This document shows positions 53,268 through 63,863 of a stretch of 64,000 bases of DNA, one piece after another. Each line of letters opens with the position of its first letter. Positions within the stretch are counted from its first letter, which is position 1. The DNA is taken from the NCBI GenBank assembly GCA_030653545.1, contig JAURZE010000026.1, positions 332,051 through 396,050 on the forward strand, written 5' to 3'. The notes under the pieces are model-generated. The model was not told the DNA's origin. It searched no databases and worked only from the letters and a program-made list of their open reading frames with translations. The stretch comes from Nitrospira sp. Lineage in GTDB: Bacteria; Nitrospirota; Nitrospiria; Nitrospirales; Nitrospiraceae. A program made the position numbers and the translations under genes.

Positions 53268-53623
53268 GGGGCCTCCTGAAGCGATCGATCCTTCACTGGG
53301 TCAGGGGACAACTGATACACCGTTTCCCCCTTGCGCACATATCCCAATCGTTCGCGAGCTAATTGTTCGATCTTGGCCGGATCATGTTGCAACCGGGCGA
53401 TTTCTCCGCGCAACCCGCCGTTGTCCCGGCGCAACGCGAGCAGATCCCGGTCTAACTGTGCCACCTGCTCGCGCATCGCCAGATACCGAGGCAACCCCAT
53501 GTTGCCGAAGCAAAAGGCGATCAGGAGCCAGACGCAGGCACCGGCGCCAGCCACCTGGGCCACGGTGCCCATGCGGCGCTGCCAATCCAGCCACACCCGT
53601 CCGCGATTCTGCTTAATGATCAT
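53264..53623 (-). CDS. FtsB/DivIC-like septum formation initiator
   Basis: 119 residues. One N-terminal transmembrane segment (VAGAGACVWLLIAFCFG, about 25-42) is followed by a coiled coil (REQVAQLDRDLLALRRDNGGL) and the conserved ERLGYVRKGETVY end. This is the layout of FtsB/DivIC, which links FtsQ and FtsL in the divisome. Position next to eno and era is common. It overlaps era by four bases. A palindromic repeat fills the gap to eno. Confidence 0.85.
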   Translation of the reverse strand: MIIKQNRGRVWLDWQRRMGTVAQVAGAGACVWLLIAFCFGNMGLPRYLAMREQVAQLDRDLLALRRDNGGLRGEIARLQHDPAKIEQLARERLGYVRKGETVYQLSPDPVKDRSLQEAP

Positions 53624-53688
53624 AACTGTGTCAGCAACCCTCGTCTCACGAATACCGAATCATCACTCATCAAATGACACTCTCTCGC

Positions 53689-53807
53689 GGCGGTTCAAAA
53701 CGTCCGTCCAGCGAGGCCGCAGCGAGCAAAGAGGCGACTCGTACTCTTCCCGTACGTTGAGCCTCTGCGCGATCCGAGAACAAAACTGGCGGGCGTTTTC
53801 AGCCGCC
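53689..53807. repeat. Imperfect palindromic intergenic repeat, copy 1 (downstream of eno)
   Basis: About 119 bases with inverted arms: GGCGGTTCAAAACG at the left pairs with CGTTTTCAGCCGCC at the right, and inner arms include AGAGGC/GCCTCT. The minus-strand RNA would begin right after the eno stop codon (53809-53811) and could fold into a long hairpin that ends transcription or protects mRNA. It shares arm sequences and the GTTCTCG and GGCCGCAG blocks with the copy at 59496-59610. REP-like or MITE-like origin is inferred. Confidence 0.7.
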
Positions 53808-53808
53808 G

Positions 53809-55101
<1,293 letters not shown>

Positions 55102-55127
55102 CTACGCTCCTCGGTTAGTAGCACGTC

Positions 55128-56558
55128 CTAACTGCTGAACTTCTTCTTCAACAACTCATTCACCTTGCCGGGATTCGCTTTGCCGCCGCTGGCCTTCATC
55201 ACCTGCCCGACCAGGAAACCCAGCACCTGCTGCTTCCCTTCCTTGAACTGCGCCACCTGTGCCGGATTGTTCGTCAGCACTTCGTCGATGATCTTATCGA
55301 GCGCGCCTTCGTCGGAGACTTGGGTCAGCCCCTTTTCTTGGACGATCTGCTCCGGCTGCTTTCCGCTACTATAGAGCTCGGGGAAAATCTCGCGGGCCAC
55401 CTTCAAACTGATCGTCCCCTTCTCGACCAGTTGCAACAGATCGACCAACCGTTCAGGCGTCACCGGTGACGCCGTGATATCGGTCCCCGAGAGGTTCAAC
55501 TCCCGCGTCAGCTCCCCCATCACCCAGTTACTGACGGTCTTGGGCTGATTGAACAGCTTTACACTGGCTTCGAAGTAATCCGCGATGCCTTTGGACACGG
55601 TCAGCACGCCCGCATCGTACTCGGGCAACCCATAGTCGCGCACCAATCGAGCTACGCGAGCGGCCGGCAACTCCGGCACGCTGCCGCGGAATCCCTCAAT
55701 CCATTCCTTATCGAGCTTCAACGGCACCAGATCCGGATCGGGGAAATAGCGATAGTCGTGCGCCTCTTCTTTCGAACGCATCACCGCCGTCTCACCGCGA
55801 TCGAGATTCCAGAGGCGCGTCTCCTGATAAATCTTCCCGCCCTCGCTCAACACCTTAGTCTGCCGCTTGATCTCGTATTCGATCGCATCCTTCACGAACT
55901 TGAAGGAATTGATGTTCTTCAGCTCGACCTTCGTGCCGAATTCTTTCTGACCCAGCGGACGGAGCGACAGATTCGGCTCGCAGCGAAAACTGCCTTCATC
56001 CATGTTGCCGTCGCACACGTCGAGATACATCAGAATATCCCGCAAGCCCTTCAGATAGGCGACGACTTCGTCGGCCGACCGCATGTCCGGCTCCGTCACG
56101 ATCTCCAGCAGCGGTGTTCCGGCACGATTCAAGTCGACCCGGCTGCCGCTGGTGCCGGTCTCGTGCACATTCTTCCCGGCATCTTCTTCCAGATGGGCCC
56201 GCCGGATCTTGACGCGCTTCTTGTTGTCGCCGACGGCGATCTCGATCCACCCATGCTCGCAAATCGGCGATTCGTACTGCGAGATCTGGTAGCCCTTGGG
56301 AAGATCGGGGTAGAAGTAGTTCTTCCGGTCAAATTGATTGTTCGCCCCGATCGTGCAATTCAGTGCCAACCCAGCCCGCACGGCCATTTCCACGGCAGCG
56401 CGATTGATAACCGGCAACGTGCCGGGCAGGCCCAAACAGACCGGGCAGGTTTGGCTGTTCGGCGAACGCCCGAACGTCGTCCCGCATCCGCAGAACATTT
56501 TGGTCTTTGTGCGCAACTGCGCATGCACCTCGACCCCGATGACAACTTCGTAGATCAT
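55128..56558 (-). CDS. gatB: Aspartyl/glutamyl-tRNA amidotransferase subunit B
   Basis: 476 residues. [23 protein letters not shown] is the conserved N-terminus, and [20 protein letters not shown] and [10 protein letters not shown] follow. The C-terminal YqeY-like tail ends with [23 protein letters not shown]. Subunit B carries the kinase/transamidation site that converts Glu-tRNA(Gln) or Asp-tRNA(Asn) to the amidated forms, together with GatA and GatC, both encoded upstream. It lies two bases from the YtxH-like gene. Confidence 0.96.
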   Translation of the reverse strand: MIYEVVIGVEVHAQLRTKTKMFCGCGTTFGRSPNSQTCPVCLGLPGTLPVINRAAVEMAVRAGLALNCTIGANNQFDRKNYFYPDLPKGYQISQYESPICEHGWIEIAVGDNKKRVKIRRAHLEEDAGKNVHETGTSGSRVDLNRAGTPLLEIVTEPDMRSADEVVAYLKGLRDILMYLDVCDGNMDEGSFRCEPNLSLRPLGQKEFGTKVELKNINSFKFVKDAIEYEIKRQTKVLSEGGKIYQETRLWNLDRGETAVMRSKEEAHDYRYFPDPDLVPLKLDKEWIEGFRGSVPELPAARVARLVRDYGLPEYDAGVLTVSKGIADYFEASVKLFNQPKTVSNWVMGELTRELNLSGTDITASPVTPERLVDLLQLVEKGTISLKVAREIFPELYSSGKQPEQIVQEKGLTQVSDEGALDKIIDEVLTNNPAQVAQFKEGKQQVLGFLVGQVMKASGGKANPGKVNELLKKKFSS

Positions 56559-56560
56559 CC

Positions 56561-56878
56561 TCAGCCCTGTTCCTCTCCACGCATGCGGTCACGCTCACGC
56601 TTCATCGCTTCACGACCGGCCTCGAAGGCCTCCCGCAGCACCGACTTTTTCGAGTCGACGAACTCCTTGCCCTGATCGACCACTTCCTCGAACGACTCAC
56701 CGGCCCGGCCGGCCAAATCCCGCAGATTGTCTTCGGCGCGACGTGCATAGCCCCGAAGCTGCTCGCGGGATTCACGTCCCGACTGCGGCGCCAACAGAAG
56801 AGCTGCCACTGCACCCAGTGCGGCACCGCTCAGAAAAGCCAGGAGCACTCCGCTTGAAGATCCTCGTTCATCCGCCAT
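56561..56878 (-). CDS. YtxH-domain small protein
   Basis: 105 residues. [31 protein letters not shown] is a single N-terminal membrane segment followed by the PxSGxExRxxL motif of YtxH/DUF883-like proteins. The rest is a charged amphipathic helix ([26 protein letters not shown]). Membrane-associated, function unknown, sometimes stress-linked. It overlaps the DUF948 gene by 11 bases and ends two bases before gatB, so all three genes appear to be co-transcribed. Confidence 0.8.
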   Translation of the reverse strand: MADERGSSSGVLLAFLSGAALGAVAALLLAPQSGRESREQLRGYARRAEDNLRDLAGRAGESFEEVVDQGKEFVDSKKSVLREAFEAGREAMKRERDRMRGEEQG

Positions 56879-57275
56879 TGTGGTGTTCTCCTTCGTGTTT
56901 CATTCGTTCGCGCACGACCTGCGTCGCCGCCTTAAATCCCGCAACCACACTCGCCACGTTCGTCAGCAACGTGCCGCTCGACCCGCGCACCACGTTGTGG
57001 ACCTGCTGCACTGATTCGCCGACTTCGCCCACGGCATGCAGCAACACCGCCGCATGTTCGACACCACCGCGGGCCTGATCGGCCAGGTCGTTCAAATTCT
57101 GACTCATGCTGCGCAGGTCGGCGACAAGAGGCGGCATGTCCGCATTCATTCTAGCCAACAGGTGCTCAGACTCCGCCACGGTTTTCCGAAGCTGAATCAA
57201 CACCGGAACGAGATAGCCCACCAGCACCGCAAAGGCGACCGCGATTAGGATGGCGGCAATTTCTACAATGGTCAT
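56868..57275 (-). CDS. DUF948-domain small membrane protein
   Basis: 135 residues. The N-terminal segment IVEIAAILIAVAFAVLVGYLVPVLIQL is a transmembrane helix, followed by a long coiled-coil-forming stretch with MNADMPPLVADLRSMSQNLNDLADQA. This is the DUF948 family, commonly found with YtxH genes, as here (11-base overlap). The function is unknown. It is transcribed 33 bases downstream of gatA. Confidence 0.8.
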   Translation of the reverse strand: MTIVEIAAILIAVAFAVLVGYLVPVLIQLRKTVAESEHLLARMNADMPPLVADLRSMSQNLNDLADQARGGVEHAAVLLHAVGEVGESVQQVHNVVRGSSGTLLTNVASVVAGFKAATQVVRERMKHEGEHHNGG

Positions 57276-57308
57276 AATCCCCTCCCGTACATGCTCACTT
57301 CCGACGTC

Positions 57309-58775
57309 TTACCGTACCGCCGGCTTCTTCGCACGCCATTGCGTCGCCTGTTCATACGCATGGGCGGCTCTCAACAGGGTGTCCTCTTGAAATGCCCGCC
57401 CGATGAGCTGCAAACCGATCGGGAGTCCGGCCTTGCTGAATCCACAGGGCAATGAGATGGCCGGTAAGCCGGCTAGATTAACGGAGATCGTGAAAATATC
57501 CGAGAGATACATCTGCAAGGGATCTTCACTCTTCTCGCCCAGCTTAAAGGCCGGCGTGGGCGTCACGGGCGTCACAATCAGATCGACCTCTTTGAAGGCC
57601 GCGTCAAAATCCTGCCGAATCAATGTCCGTACCGCCTGCGCTTTCCCGTAGTAGGCATCGTAGTAGCCGGAGCTCAGCGCATAGGTGCCCAGCATGATCC
57701 GGCGCTTCACCTCCGGACCAAATCCCTCCTGGCGGGTCTTGGTATAGAGGTCCAGCAGATCTTTCGTATCCTTGGAACGCAGGCCGAACTTCACGCCGTC
57801 GAAGCGGGCCAAATTCGAACTCGCTTCCGCCGTGGCAATGACATAATACACCGCCACCGCCGCATCGGTGCGCGGCAGCTGAATCTCTTTGATCTCTCCA
57901 CCGAGACTTTTCAATTCTTCGATCGCCGCACGCACGGCCTGCTCGACTTCCGGGTCAAGACCCTCTGCAAAAAATTCAGCCGGGATCCCGACCTTCAGCT
58001 TCTTCAGATCTTTTTTCTTCAGTGCCTTCGTATAGTCGGGCACCGGCACATCCGCCGAGGTTGAGTCCATCGGATCGTGACCGGCAATGACACCCAAGAG
58101 AAAAGCCGCGTCCGCCACATCCTTCGTGATGGGCCCGATCTGATCGAGCGACGAGGCGAAGGCGATCAGCCCGTAGCGCGACACCCGCCCATAGGTCGGC
58201 TTCAAGCCGACCACGCCGCAAAACGCCGCCGGCTGCCGGATCGATCCGCCGGTATCCGATCCGAGCGCCGCCGCGCACTCGTCCGCCGCCACCGCGGCCG
58301 CCGATCCGCCGCTCGATCCGCCCGGCACACATTGCAGATTCCAGGGATTGCGGCTGGGGCCGAAGGCCGAGTTTTCCGTGGAGGACCCCATCGCGAACTC
58401 ATCGAGGTTGGTCTTCCCCAACAGCACATAGCCCTGCGCCCGCAACTTCGCGATGACCGTGGCATCATAGGGCGGCACAAAGTTCTGGAGCATCCGCGAG
58501 CTGCAGGTGGTCGTGACGCCTTCGGTGCAGAGGTTGTCCTTGATCGCCAGGGGCATCCCCATCATCGGCTGCGTTTTCCGCCAACCCTTCAGCGAGTCGT
58601 CCAGCGCAGCCGCATCGACCATCGCCTGCTCTTTTTGGGTTGTCACGTACGCCTTGACCTTGGGCTCAACCTGCCCGATGCGCAGGAAATAGGCGCGCAC
58701 GATCTCCTTGGCGGTGACTTCCCCGGCCGTGAATTTCCGCTGCAGTTCGCAGAGCGTCAGTTTATGCAGACTCAT
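57309..58775 (-). CDS. gatA: Aspartyl/glutamyl-tRNA amidotransferase subunit A
   Basis: 488 residues. The amidase signature with [18 protein letters not shown] (catalytic lysine) and [16 protein letters not shown] with [23 protein letters not shown] (Ser-cisSer catalytic triad) is complete. GatA hydrolyses glutamine and passes ammonia to GatB. It overlaps the preceding panD gene by four bases (ATGA), which suggests translational coupling of a pantothenate gene with tRNA amidation. Confidence 0.96.
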   Translation of the reverse strand: MSLHKLTLCELQRKFTAGEVTAKEIVRAYFLRIGQVEPKVKAYVTTQKEQAMVDAAALDDSLKGWRKTQPMMGMPLAIKDNLCTEGVTTTCSSRMLQNFVPPYDATVIAKLRAQGYVLLGKTNLDEFAMGSSTENSAFGPSRNPWNLQCVPGGSSGGSAAAVAADECAAALGSDTGGSIRQPAAFCGVVGLKPTYGRVSRYGLIAFASSLDQIGPITKDVADAAFLLGVIAGHDPMDSTSADVPVPDYTKALKKKDLKKLKVGIPAEFFAEGLDPEVEQAVRAAIEELKSLGGEIKEIQLPRTDAAVAVYYVIATAEASSNLARFDGVKFGLRSKDTKDLLDLYTKTRQEGFGPEVKRRIMLGTYALSSGYYDAYYGKAQAVRTLIRQDFDAAFKEVDLIVTPVTPTPAFKLGEKSEDPLQMYLSDIFTISVNLAGLPAISLPCGFSKAGLPIGLQLIGRAFQEDTLLRAAHAYEQATQWRAKKPAVR

Positions 58776-59140
58776 GGGTGCTTGGCCGCCGCCTCAACGA
58801 TGCGGTTCTTTCCATCCACGCGCACGATCTTCGGCGCGTGCCGTTTGATCTCTTCTTCGCTGTAGTATTCGTAACAGAAGATAATGATCTGATCGCCCGT
58901 CGCGCCCTTCCGCGCCGTCGGCCCGTTCAAGATGATTTCTCCGCCGCCCCGCTTTCCGGTGATTGCGTAGGTCATAAACCGTTCGCCGTTATTCAGGTTC
59001 GAACAGACGACGGCCTCATACGGAAGAATGCCGGCCGCCTCGAGCAGCTCCTCATCGACCGTCAAGCTCCCCTCGTACTCCAGGTGTGCGCCGGTCACGG
59101 TCGCACGGTGAATTTTTGATCGCAGCATCTGTCGAAACAT
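58772..59140 (-). CDS. panD: Aspartate 1-decarboxylase (pyruvoyl-dependent)
   Basis: 122 residues. [19 protein letters not shown] contains the Gly24-Ser25 self-cleavage site at the canonical position, which yields the pyruvoyl group on Ser25. [18 protein letters not shown]-type ([11 protein letters not shown]) and [10 protein letters not shown] complete the family signature. It makes beta-alanine from aspartate for pantothenate and CoA synthesis. It lies between gatC and gatA. Confidence 0.96.
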   Translation of the reverse strand: MFRQMLRSKIHRATVTGAHLEYEGSLTVDEELLEAAGILPYEAVVCSNLNNGERFMTYAITGKRGGGEIILNGPTARKGATGDQIIIFCYEYYSEEEIKRHAPKIVRVDGKNRIVEAAAKHP

Positions 59141-59158
59141 GAGACTCCTTTATGGCTG

Positions 59159-59179
59159 GATCCCCGCCCGGCGGGGATC
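59159..59179 (-). terminator. Hairpin between gatC and panD
   Basis: A perfect 9-base-armed stem GATCCCCGC with a three-base loop and its complement starts directly after the gatC stop codon (TAA at 59182-59180). It is not followed by a T run, so it is more likely an attenuator, an mRNA-stabilising stem or a weak terminator than a classical intrinsic terminator. Confidence 0.5.
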
Positions 59180-59467
59180 TTAATCAATAATCTTCGGCAC
59201 GCAGAATCCGTCCGCTTCACGCTCCGGGGCATTGGCAAGCGCTTGCTCGACCGACAACGACGGCCGCACCACATCGTCGCGAAACACGTTCACCTGGCCC
59301 AGTACCGTCGCCGTCGGCTGAACCCCGTCCGTATTGTATTTCTTGAGCGTCTCAACATGCGTCAGAATCTGGCTCAACTGTTTGGCAAACACGGCCACCT
59401 CGCTCTCAGTCACCTGGAGCCGCGCCAGCTTCGCCACCTTCTCAACTTCCTGTTTGGTAATTTCCAC
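59180..59467 (-). CDS. gatC: Aspartyl/glutamyl-tRNA amidotransferase subunit C
   Basis: 95 residues from a GTG at 59467, chosen because AAGGA lies seven bases upstream and GatC proteins begin near -ITKQEVEKVAKLARL. The frame is also open 18 bases upstream to an ATG. The middle has LSQILTHVETLKKYNTDGV, and the end ANAPEREADGFCVPKII, both conserved. GatC stabilises the GatA-GatB complex. A hairpin follows its stop, then panD. Confidence 0.92.
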   Translation of the reverse strand: MEITKQEVEKVAKLARLQVTESEVAVFAKQLSQILTHVETLKKYNTDGVQPTATVLGQVNVFRDDVVRPSLSVEQALANAPEREADGFCVPKIID

Positions 59468-59495
59468 TCTGTTATCCTTCCCCACTCTTTGAGGA

Positions 59496-59610
59496 GTTCA
59501 AAATGGTCTTCCAGCAAGGCCGCAGGAAGTCCGTTAACCGAGGCGTACCCACTGGGGTACGTCGCAGGGAGACGGACGACCGAGAACGCCGCTGGAAGCC
59601 ATTTTCAACA
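59496..59610. repeat. Imperfect palindromic intergenic repeat, copy 2 (downstream of glmS)
   Basis: About 115 bases with near-identical inverted arms GTTCAAAATGGTCTTCCAGC (left) and GCTGGAAGCCATTTTCAAC (right), and a central palindrome CGTACCC...GGGTACG. On the minus strand it starts just after the glmS stop (59616-59618). It shares GTTCAAAA arms, GGCCGCAG and GAGAAC blocks with copy 1 at 53689-53807, so both belong to one family of post-stop repeats. Confidence 0.75.
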
Positions 59611-59615
59611 TCCGA

Positions 59616-61445
59616 TCACTCCACCGTCACGCTTTTTGCCAGGTTCCGCGGCTGATCCACATCCGCCCCGCGCAACACGGCAATATGATACGCCAACAAC
59701 TGCAAGGGAATCGTGAACAGAATAGGCGAGAGCAACGGGTGCGTCTCCGGAATCGTGAACACCGCATCCGCGGTCTTCCCAAGTTCTCGCTCCCCTTCCG
59801 CCACAAACGCGATCACCGGCGCATGCCGCGCCTTCACTTCCATCAGATTGCTCACCGTCTTTTCATACAGGCGATCGCGCGGCGCCAGCACCACCACCGG
59901 CATGTCCTTATCGAGCAACGCAATGGGGCCATGCTTCATCTCGCCGGCCGGATACCCTTCGGCATGGATGTACGAAATTTCCTTGAGCTTCAGCGAGCCC
60001 TCCAATGCGATCGGGTAGTTAATTCCACGCCCCAGAAACAGAAAGTTCCGTTTTTTATAATAGCGTTTGGCGATCGCCATGATCTCGGCTTCCCGACCCA
60101 GCACCCGCTCAACGAGCGCAGGCAATTGAACCAATCGATCCAACCAGGCCTTCCCGTCGGCCACATTCATCACCTTGCGCACGCGCGCCAGATGGAGCGA
60201 CAACAGGTACAGTGCGGTGAGCTGTGCGGTAAAGGCCTTGGTTGAGGCCACACCGATCTCCGGCCCGCAATGCGTATAGAGCACACCGTCCGACTCCCGT
60301 GCCAGCGTGCTGCCGACCACGTTCACGACGGACACCACGCGGGCGCCCTTCGCCTTTGCCTCCCTCGCCGCGGCCAGCGTATCAGCCGTTTCACCTGATT
60401 GGGAAATCGTAATGAATAGATCGTTCTTCCCGACCAGCGGATCGCGATAGCGAAACTCGCTCCCGATATCGACTTGCACCGGCGTCCGCACCATTTCCTC
60501 GAAGAGGTACTTGCCGACTAACCCGGCATGCCAGGAAGTCCCGCAGGCCACGATCCAGATCCGTTCCACCGCGGCGAATTCCTTAGGCGTGAGTCCGATG
60601 TCCGGCAGATCGGCTTCTCCGGTTTCGTAGGAGTACCGCCCACGCATGGTATCGAGAATGGTCTGGGGCTGCTCATGAATCTCCTTCAGCATGAAATGCG
60701 GATACCCGCTTTTCTCCACAGCTGAGGCATCCCACGTGATTTTCGTCGCCTTCCTGGAAACCGGCTGCCCATCCGCATTCGTCAAATGCATCTCGTGCTG
60801 CGTCACTACTGCGACGTCACCCTCTTCAAGGTAGGTCACATCCCGCGTATGCGCCAACATCGCCATCACGTCGGACGCGACAAACGACGCCTGCTTGGTG
60901 CGCCCAAGCACCAACGGGCAACCGGACCGCGCGGCAACCAAGGTCCCCGGCTCCTTCTCAGAGATCACCGCCAAGGCATAACTCCCGCGCACATCCTTTG
61001 TCGCCGACCGAACGGCATCCGCCAATCCCTGCCCCTGCTGGAGATACTTATCGATCAAATGGGCCAGCACTTCCGTGTCGGTCTCCGACTGAAACTTGTA
61101 GCCCTCTTTTTCCAACTGCTGCTTCAGCGGCTGATAATTCTCGATGATGCCGTTGTGCACGAGGACACAACCCTTCGATCGATGCGGATGGGCATTCTGC
61201 TCAGACGGCTTGCCGTGCGTCGCCCAGCGGGTGTGACCGATACCCACCATGCCGCTCAGCTCTTTCTCTTGAAGCGATTTTTGAAGATTCACCAGCTTGC
61301 CGACGCTGCGCCGCACATTGATTTTCTGCCCCTGCTGGATGGCGACGCCCGCGGAGTCGTACCCGCGATACTCCAACTTGGCCAGCCCGCCGATCAGAAT
61401 TGGAACCGCTTCTTGATTTCCCACATAGCCAACAATGCCACACAT
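59616..61445 (-). CDS. glmS: Glutamine-fructose-6-phosphate aminotransferase (isomerising)
   Basis: 609 residues. MCGIVGYVGNQEAVPIL gives the N-terminal nucleophile Cys1, and GIGHTRWATHG belongs to the glutaminase domain. The two SIS domains have FITISQSGETADTL and FLGRGINYPIALEGSLKLKE. The C-terminal PRNLAKSVTVE is the conserved lid. It makes glucosamine-6-phosphate, first step to UDP-GlcNAc for peptidoglycan and, in this genome region, exopolysaccharide. It follows glmU by seven bases. Confidence 0.97.
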   Translation of the reverse strand: MCGIVGYVGNQEAVPILIGGLAKLEYRGYDSAGVAIQQGQKINVRRSVGKLVNLQKSLQEKELSGMVGIGHTRWATHGKPSEQNAHPHRSKGCVLVHNGIIENYQPLKQQLEKEGYKFQSETDTEVLAHLIDKYLQQGQGLADAVRSATKDVRGSYALAVISEKEPGTLVAARSGCPLVLGRTKQASFVASDVMAMLAHTRDVTYLEEGDVAVVTQHEMHLTNADGQPVSRKATKITWDASAVEKSGYPHFMLKEIHEQPQTILDTMRGRYSYETGEADLPDIGLTPKEFAAVERIWIVACGTSWHAGLVGKYLFEEMVRTPVQVDIGSEFRYRDPLVGKNDLFITISQSGETADTLAAAREAKAKGARVVSVVNVVGSTLARESDGVLYTHCGPEIGVASTKAFTAQLTALYLLSLHLARVRKVMNVADGKAWLDRLVQLPALVERVLGREAEIMAIAKRYYKKRNFLFLGRGINYPIALEGSLKLKEISYIHAEGYPAGEMKHGPIALLDKDMPVVVLAPRDRLYEKTVSNLMEVKARHAPVIAFVAEGERELGKTADAVFTIPETHPLLSPILFTIPLQLLAYHIAVLRGADVDQPRNLAKSVTVE

Positions 61446-61452
61446 CGATCGT

Positions 61453-63006
61453 CTACCTCCGCTTCTTCTTGCTGGACGCCTTGGTGGCCGCCGTTCGCTT
61501 ACCGGCCGGCTTCACCGGAGCCTGCTTCTCATTCGCCAACAACGCACGCCGTCTGGCAGCCCATCCGACCCGATTGACTTGCGCCACCCGGGCGATCGCC
61601 AACGCATCCGCCGGCACATCCTGCGTCACCGTCGTACCGGCCGCAATAACCGCCCCTGCCCCGATGGTCACCGGGGCAATCAACTGCGTATCGCTCCCCA
61701 AAAACACATGATCGCCGACAATGGTCTGATGCTTATGCACACCGTCATAGTTACACGTAATCGTCCCGGCGCCGATATTGACGTCCTTGCCGATCGTCGC
61801 GTCCCCGAGATAGCTCAGATGGTTGGCCTTGGCGCCTTCGCCCAAATCCGTCTTCTTCATCTCGACAAAGTTGCCGACCTTCGCCTTCTTGCGCACCCGT
61901 ACACCGGGACGCAAATGCACGAAGGGACCGATCGTAGCTTGCTCATCGATCTGCGAGTCGGCACAGACGCAATGATCCAGAATCGTCACATGGGACCCGA
62001 CCGCACAATTCGTGAGCCGCGTGAAGGAGCGGATTTCACCGCCCTCTCCGATGACCGTCTTCCCTTCCAGGGTCACGTTCGGATGCAAGGTCGTATCTTT
62101 GCCAATCACGACCTCAGCATCGATCCAGGTGGAGGCCGGGTCGATCATCGTCACACCGGCTTCCATCCAGCGCCGCCGGATCTGCTGGCGAATCACCTGC
62201 TCAGCGTCCGCCAACTGCAACCTCGAATTGACCCCCAACCCTTCATCCGGATTCGTCAGCGGGAGCGCCGCGACCCGATGGCCCTGCGTGACCGCCATAT
62301 CAACGATGTCCGTCAGGTAGTACTCGCCCTGCGCATTGTGCGGCTGGACCTTGTCCAACGCCGCAAAGAGAAAGGACCCGTCGACGACATAAGTCCCGAC
62401 ATTGATTTCGCGGATCGTTCGCTCTTCCGGAGAGGCGTCGCGATCTTCGACGATCTTCACCACGTCGGCGGACGCATGGACGGCACCGGACGCACCCTTC
62501 GCCGTCCGCCGCACCACCCGGCCATAGCCGCCAGGATTATCCAGAATCGCCGTCAAGAGGGTGACCGTCGCACCGGCTGCCCGATGCGTGTGCAATAGCG
62601 CGCGCAATGTCGATTCTTGCAGCAGCGGCGTATCGCCGTTGAGAATGAGATACGCCGCAGGCGCATTGGCCTTGCCGGGAGCAAATGCCGAACGCGTTTG
62701 CAATACAGCATGCCCCGTCCCCAATTGCTGAACCTGTTCGACGATGTGCACCGCCGCGCCGCCCGACTGGCCCGCGAGCGCAGCCTCCAGCACCGCACGG
62801 ACCTGCGCGGCCTGATGCCCCACGACCACCGCGACAGAATGCCCGGCAACCGCACGGGCAACATCGAGCGCATACCGGATCATCGGCCGCCCGACGATCT
62901 GATGCAGGACCTTGGCCTGCTCCGACCGCATACGCGTGCCACGCCCGGCCGCCATCACCACGACACCCAACCCATCCATGGCCATCTCCTGCTTATGCGG
63001 CATCAT
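61453..63006 (-). CDS. glmU: Bifunctional UDP-N-acetylglucosamine pyrophosphorylase / glucosamine-1-phosphate acetyltransferase
   Basis: About 517 residues from the ATG at 63006 (overlaps the DUF502 stop as ATGA, GGGGGTGA upstream). LGVVVMAAGRGTRMRSEQAKVL is the uridylyltransferase signature, and LNGDTPLL and YYLTDIVDMA follow. The C-terminal half is a left-handed beta-helix (VIGKDTTLHPNVTLEG, IGPFVHLRPGVRVRKKAKVGNFVEMKK) with the acetyl-CoA site. The final ~25 residues are a basic lysine-rich tail absent from typical GlmU (~456 residues). It makes UDP-GlcNAc in two steps, coupled to glmS. Confidence 0.96.
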   Translation of the reverse strand: MMPHKQEMAMDGLGVVVMAAGRGTRMRSEQAKVLHQIVGRPMIRYALDVARAVAGHSVAVVVGHQAAQVRAVLEAALAGQSGGAAVHIVEQVQQLGTGHAVLQTRSAFAPGKANAPAAYLILNGDTPLLQESTLRALLHTHRAAGATVTLLTAILDNPGGYGRVVRRTAKGASGAVHASADVVKIVEDRDASPEERTIREINVGTYVVDGSFLFAALDKVQPHNAQGEYYLTDIVDMAVTQGHRVAALPLTNPDEGLGVNSRLQLADAEQVIRQQIRRRWMEAGVTMIDPASTWIDAEVVIGKDTTLHPNVTLEGKTVIGEGGEIRSFTRLTNCAVGSHVTILDHCVCADSQIDEQATIGPFVHLRPGVRVRKKAKVGNFVEMKKTDLGEGAKANHLSYLGDATIGKDVNIGAGTITCNYDGVHKHQTIVGDHVFLGSDTQLIAPVTIGAGAVIAAGTTVTQDVPADALAIARVAQVNRVGWAARRRALLANEKQAPVKPAGKRTAATKASSKKKRR

Positions 63007-63671
63007 CCGATGGTCACCCCCGCGTCCGGTTGCTTTACCCCGCTCCATTTCGCATCCGCATTCAACACTGAAGCCATCGAGGTGGCCGGCGTATAGAGCC
63101 CGCCTGAGACGATCAGCTTCATCGCTTCTTCGACTGAGATATCCACCGACATGACTTCACGTTCCGGAACCAACAGAAAATACCCGGACGTGGGATTCGG
63201 CGACGTCGGCACATAGACATGGATCAGCGGCTCCTGTGCCAACGAGGCCGTCTCGGATTTGGTGATCCCTGTGACAAAGGCAAAACAATAGTGGCCGTTC
63301 TTGGGGAACTGAATGAGCACCACTCGATGATAGGAGCCTCGGTCAGAAAACGAGAGAATATCCATCATCGATTTCAGTGTCGAATAAATCCCACGAACCA
63401 GTGGCAGGCGATTCAACCAGTCTTCCCAGATCCGCACAATCTGCCGGCCGATGAAATTCGCGGCAAACAGCCCGACGGAGAAGATCAGCACAATGAGCGC
63501 CACAATCCCCAAACCCGGCACATAGTACTCCGGCACCCACCGAGCCACCGCTTCGCCCAAAATGCCATCCACGGTGACAAAGAGGGCCTTCAAAATAAGG
63601 ATCGTCCCCCAAATCGGGGTGATGACGAGCAACCCCGTCAGAAAGTATCGTTTCAACAAGGTTTTCAGCAT
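63003..63671 (-). CDS. DUF502-domain membrane protein
   Basis: 222 residues. Two N-terminal hydrophobic segments (YFLTGLLVITPIWGTILILKALF, GLGIVALIVLIFSVGLFAANFIG) and the block RLPLVRGIYSTLKSMMDILS are the DUF502 family signature. FVTGITKSE, VYVPTSPNPTSGYFLLVP and the MSVDISVEEAMKLIVSGG end complete it. Inner membrane. Function is unknown. It is the first gene of a run into glmU and glmS with overlapping stop/start, so it may be co-transcribed with amino-sugar synthesis. Confidence 0.88.
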   Translation of the reverse strand: MLKTLLKRYFLTGLLVITPIWGTILILKALFVTVDGILGEAVARWVPEYYVPGLGIVALIVLIFSVGLFAANFIGRQIVRIWEDWLNRLPLVRGIYSTLKSMMDILSFSDRGSYHRVVLIQFPKNGHYCFAFVTGITKSETASLAQEPLIHVYVPTSPNPTSGYFLLVPEREVMSVDISVEEAMKLIVSGGLYTPATSMASVLNADAKWSGVKQPDAGVTIG

Positions 63672-63863
63672 GTCAGTCAGGTCTTGAATGGGGCCCTATA
63701 ATGTGGTGGCTCATCATACAGAGATTCACCAAGTGCCGCAATCCATTTATGGGTATTTTCAATGGGTTACACCAAAAATATGACGATCGGCGATGAGTTG
63801 GAACTCTGCTGCATTTTGGAGACTTCCGCTCTCTCGTACGCTCGACACTCGCACACCATACTA

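Noticed and set aside
61435..62598. Long plus-strand frame of 387 codons opposite glmU
   Set aside because: It lies fully antisense to a clear glmU gene, is rich in arginine, histidine and proline as expected for a shadow of GC-rich coding DNA, and shows no domain.
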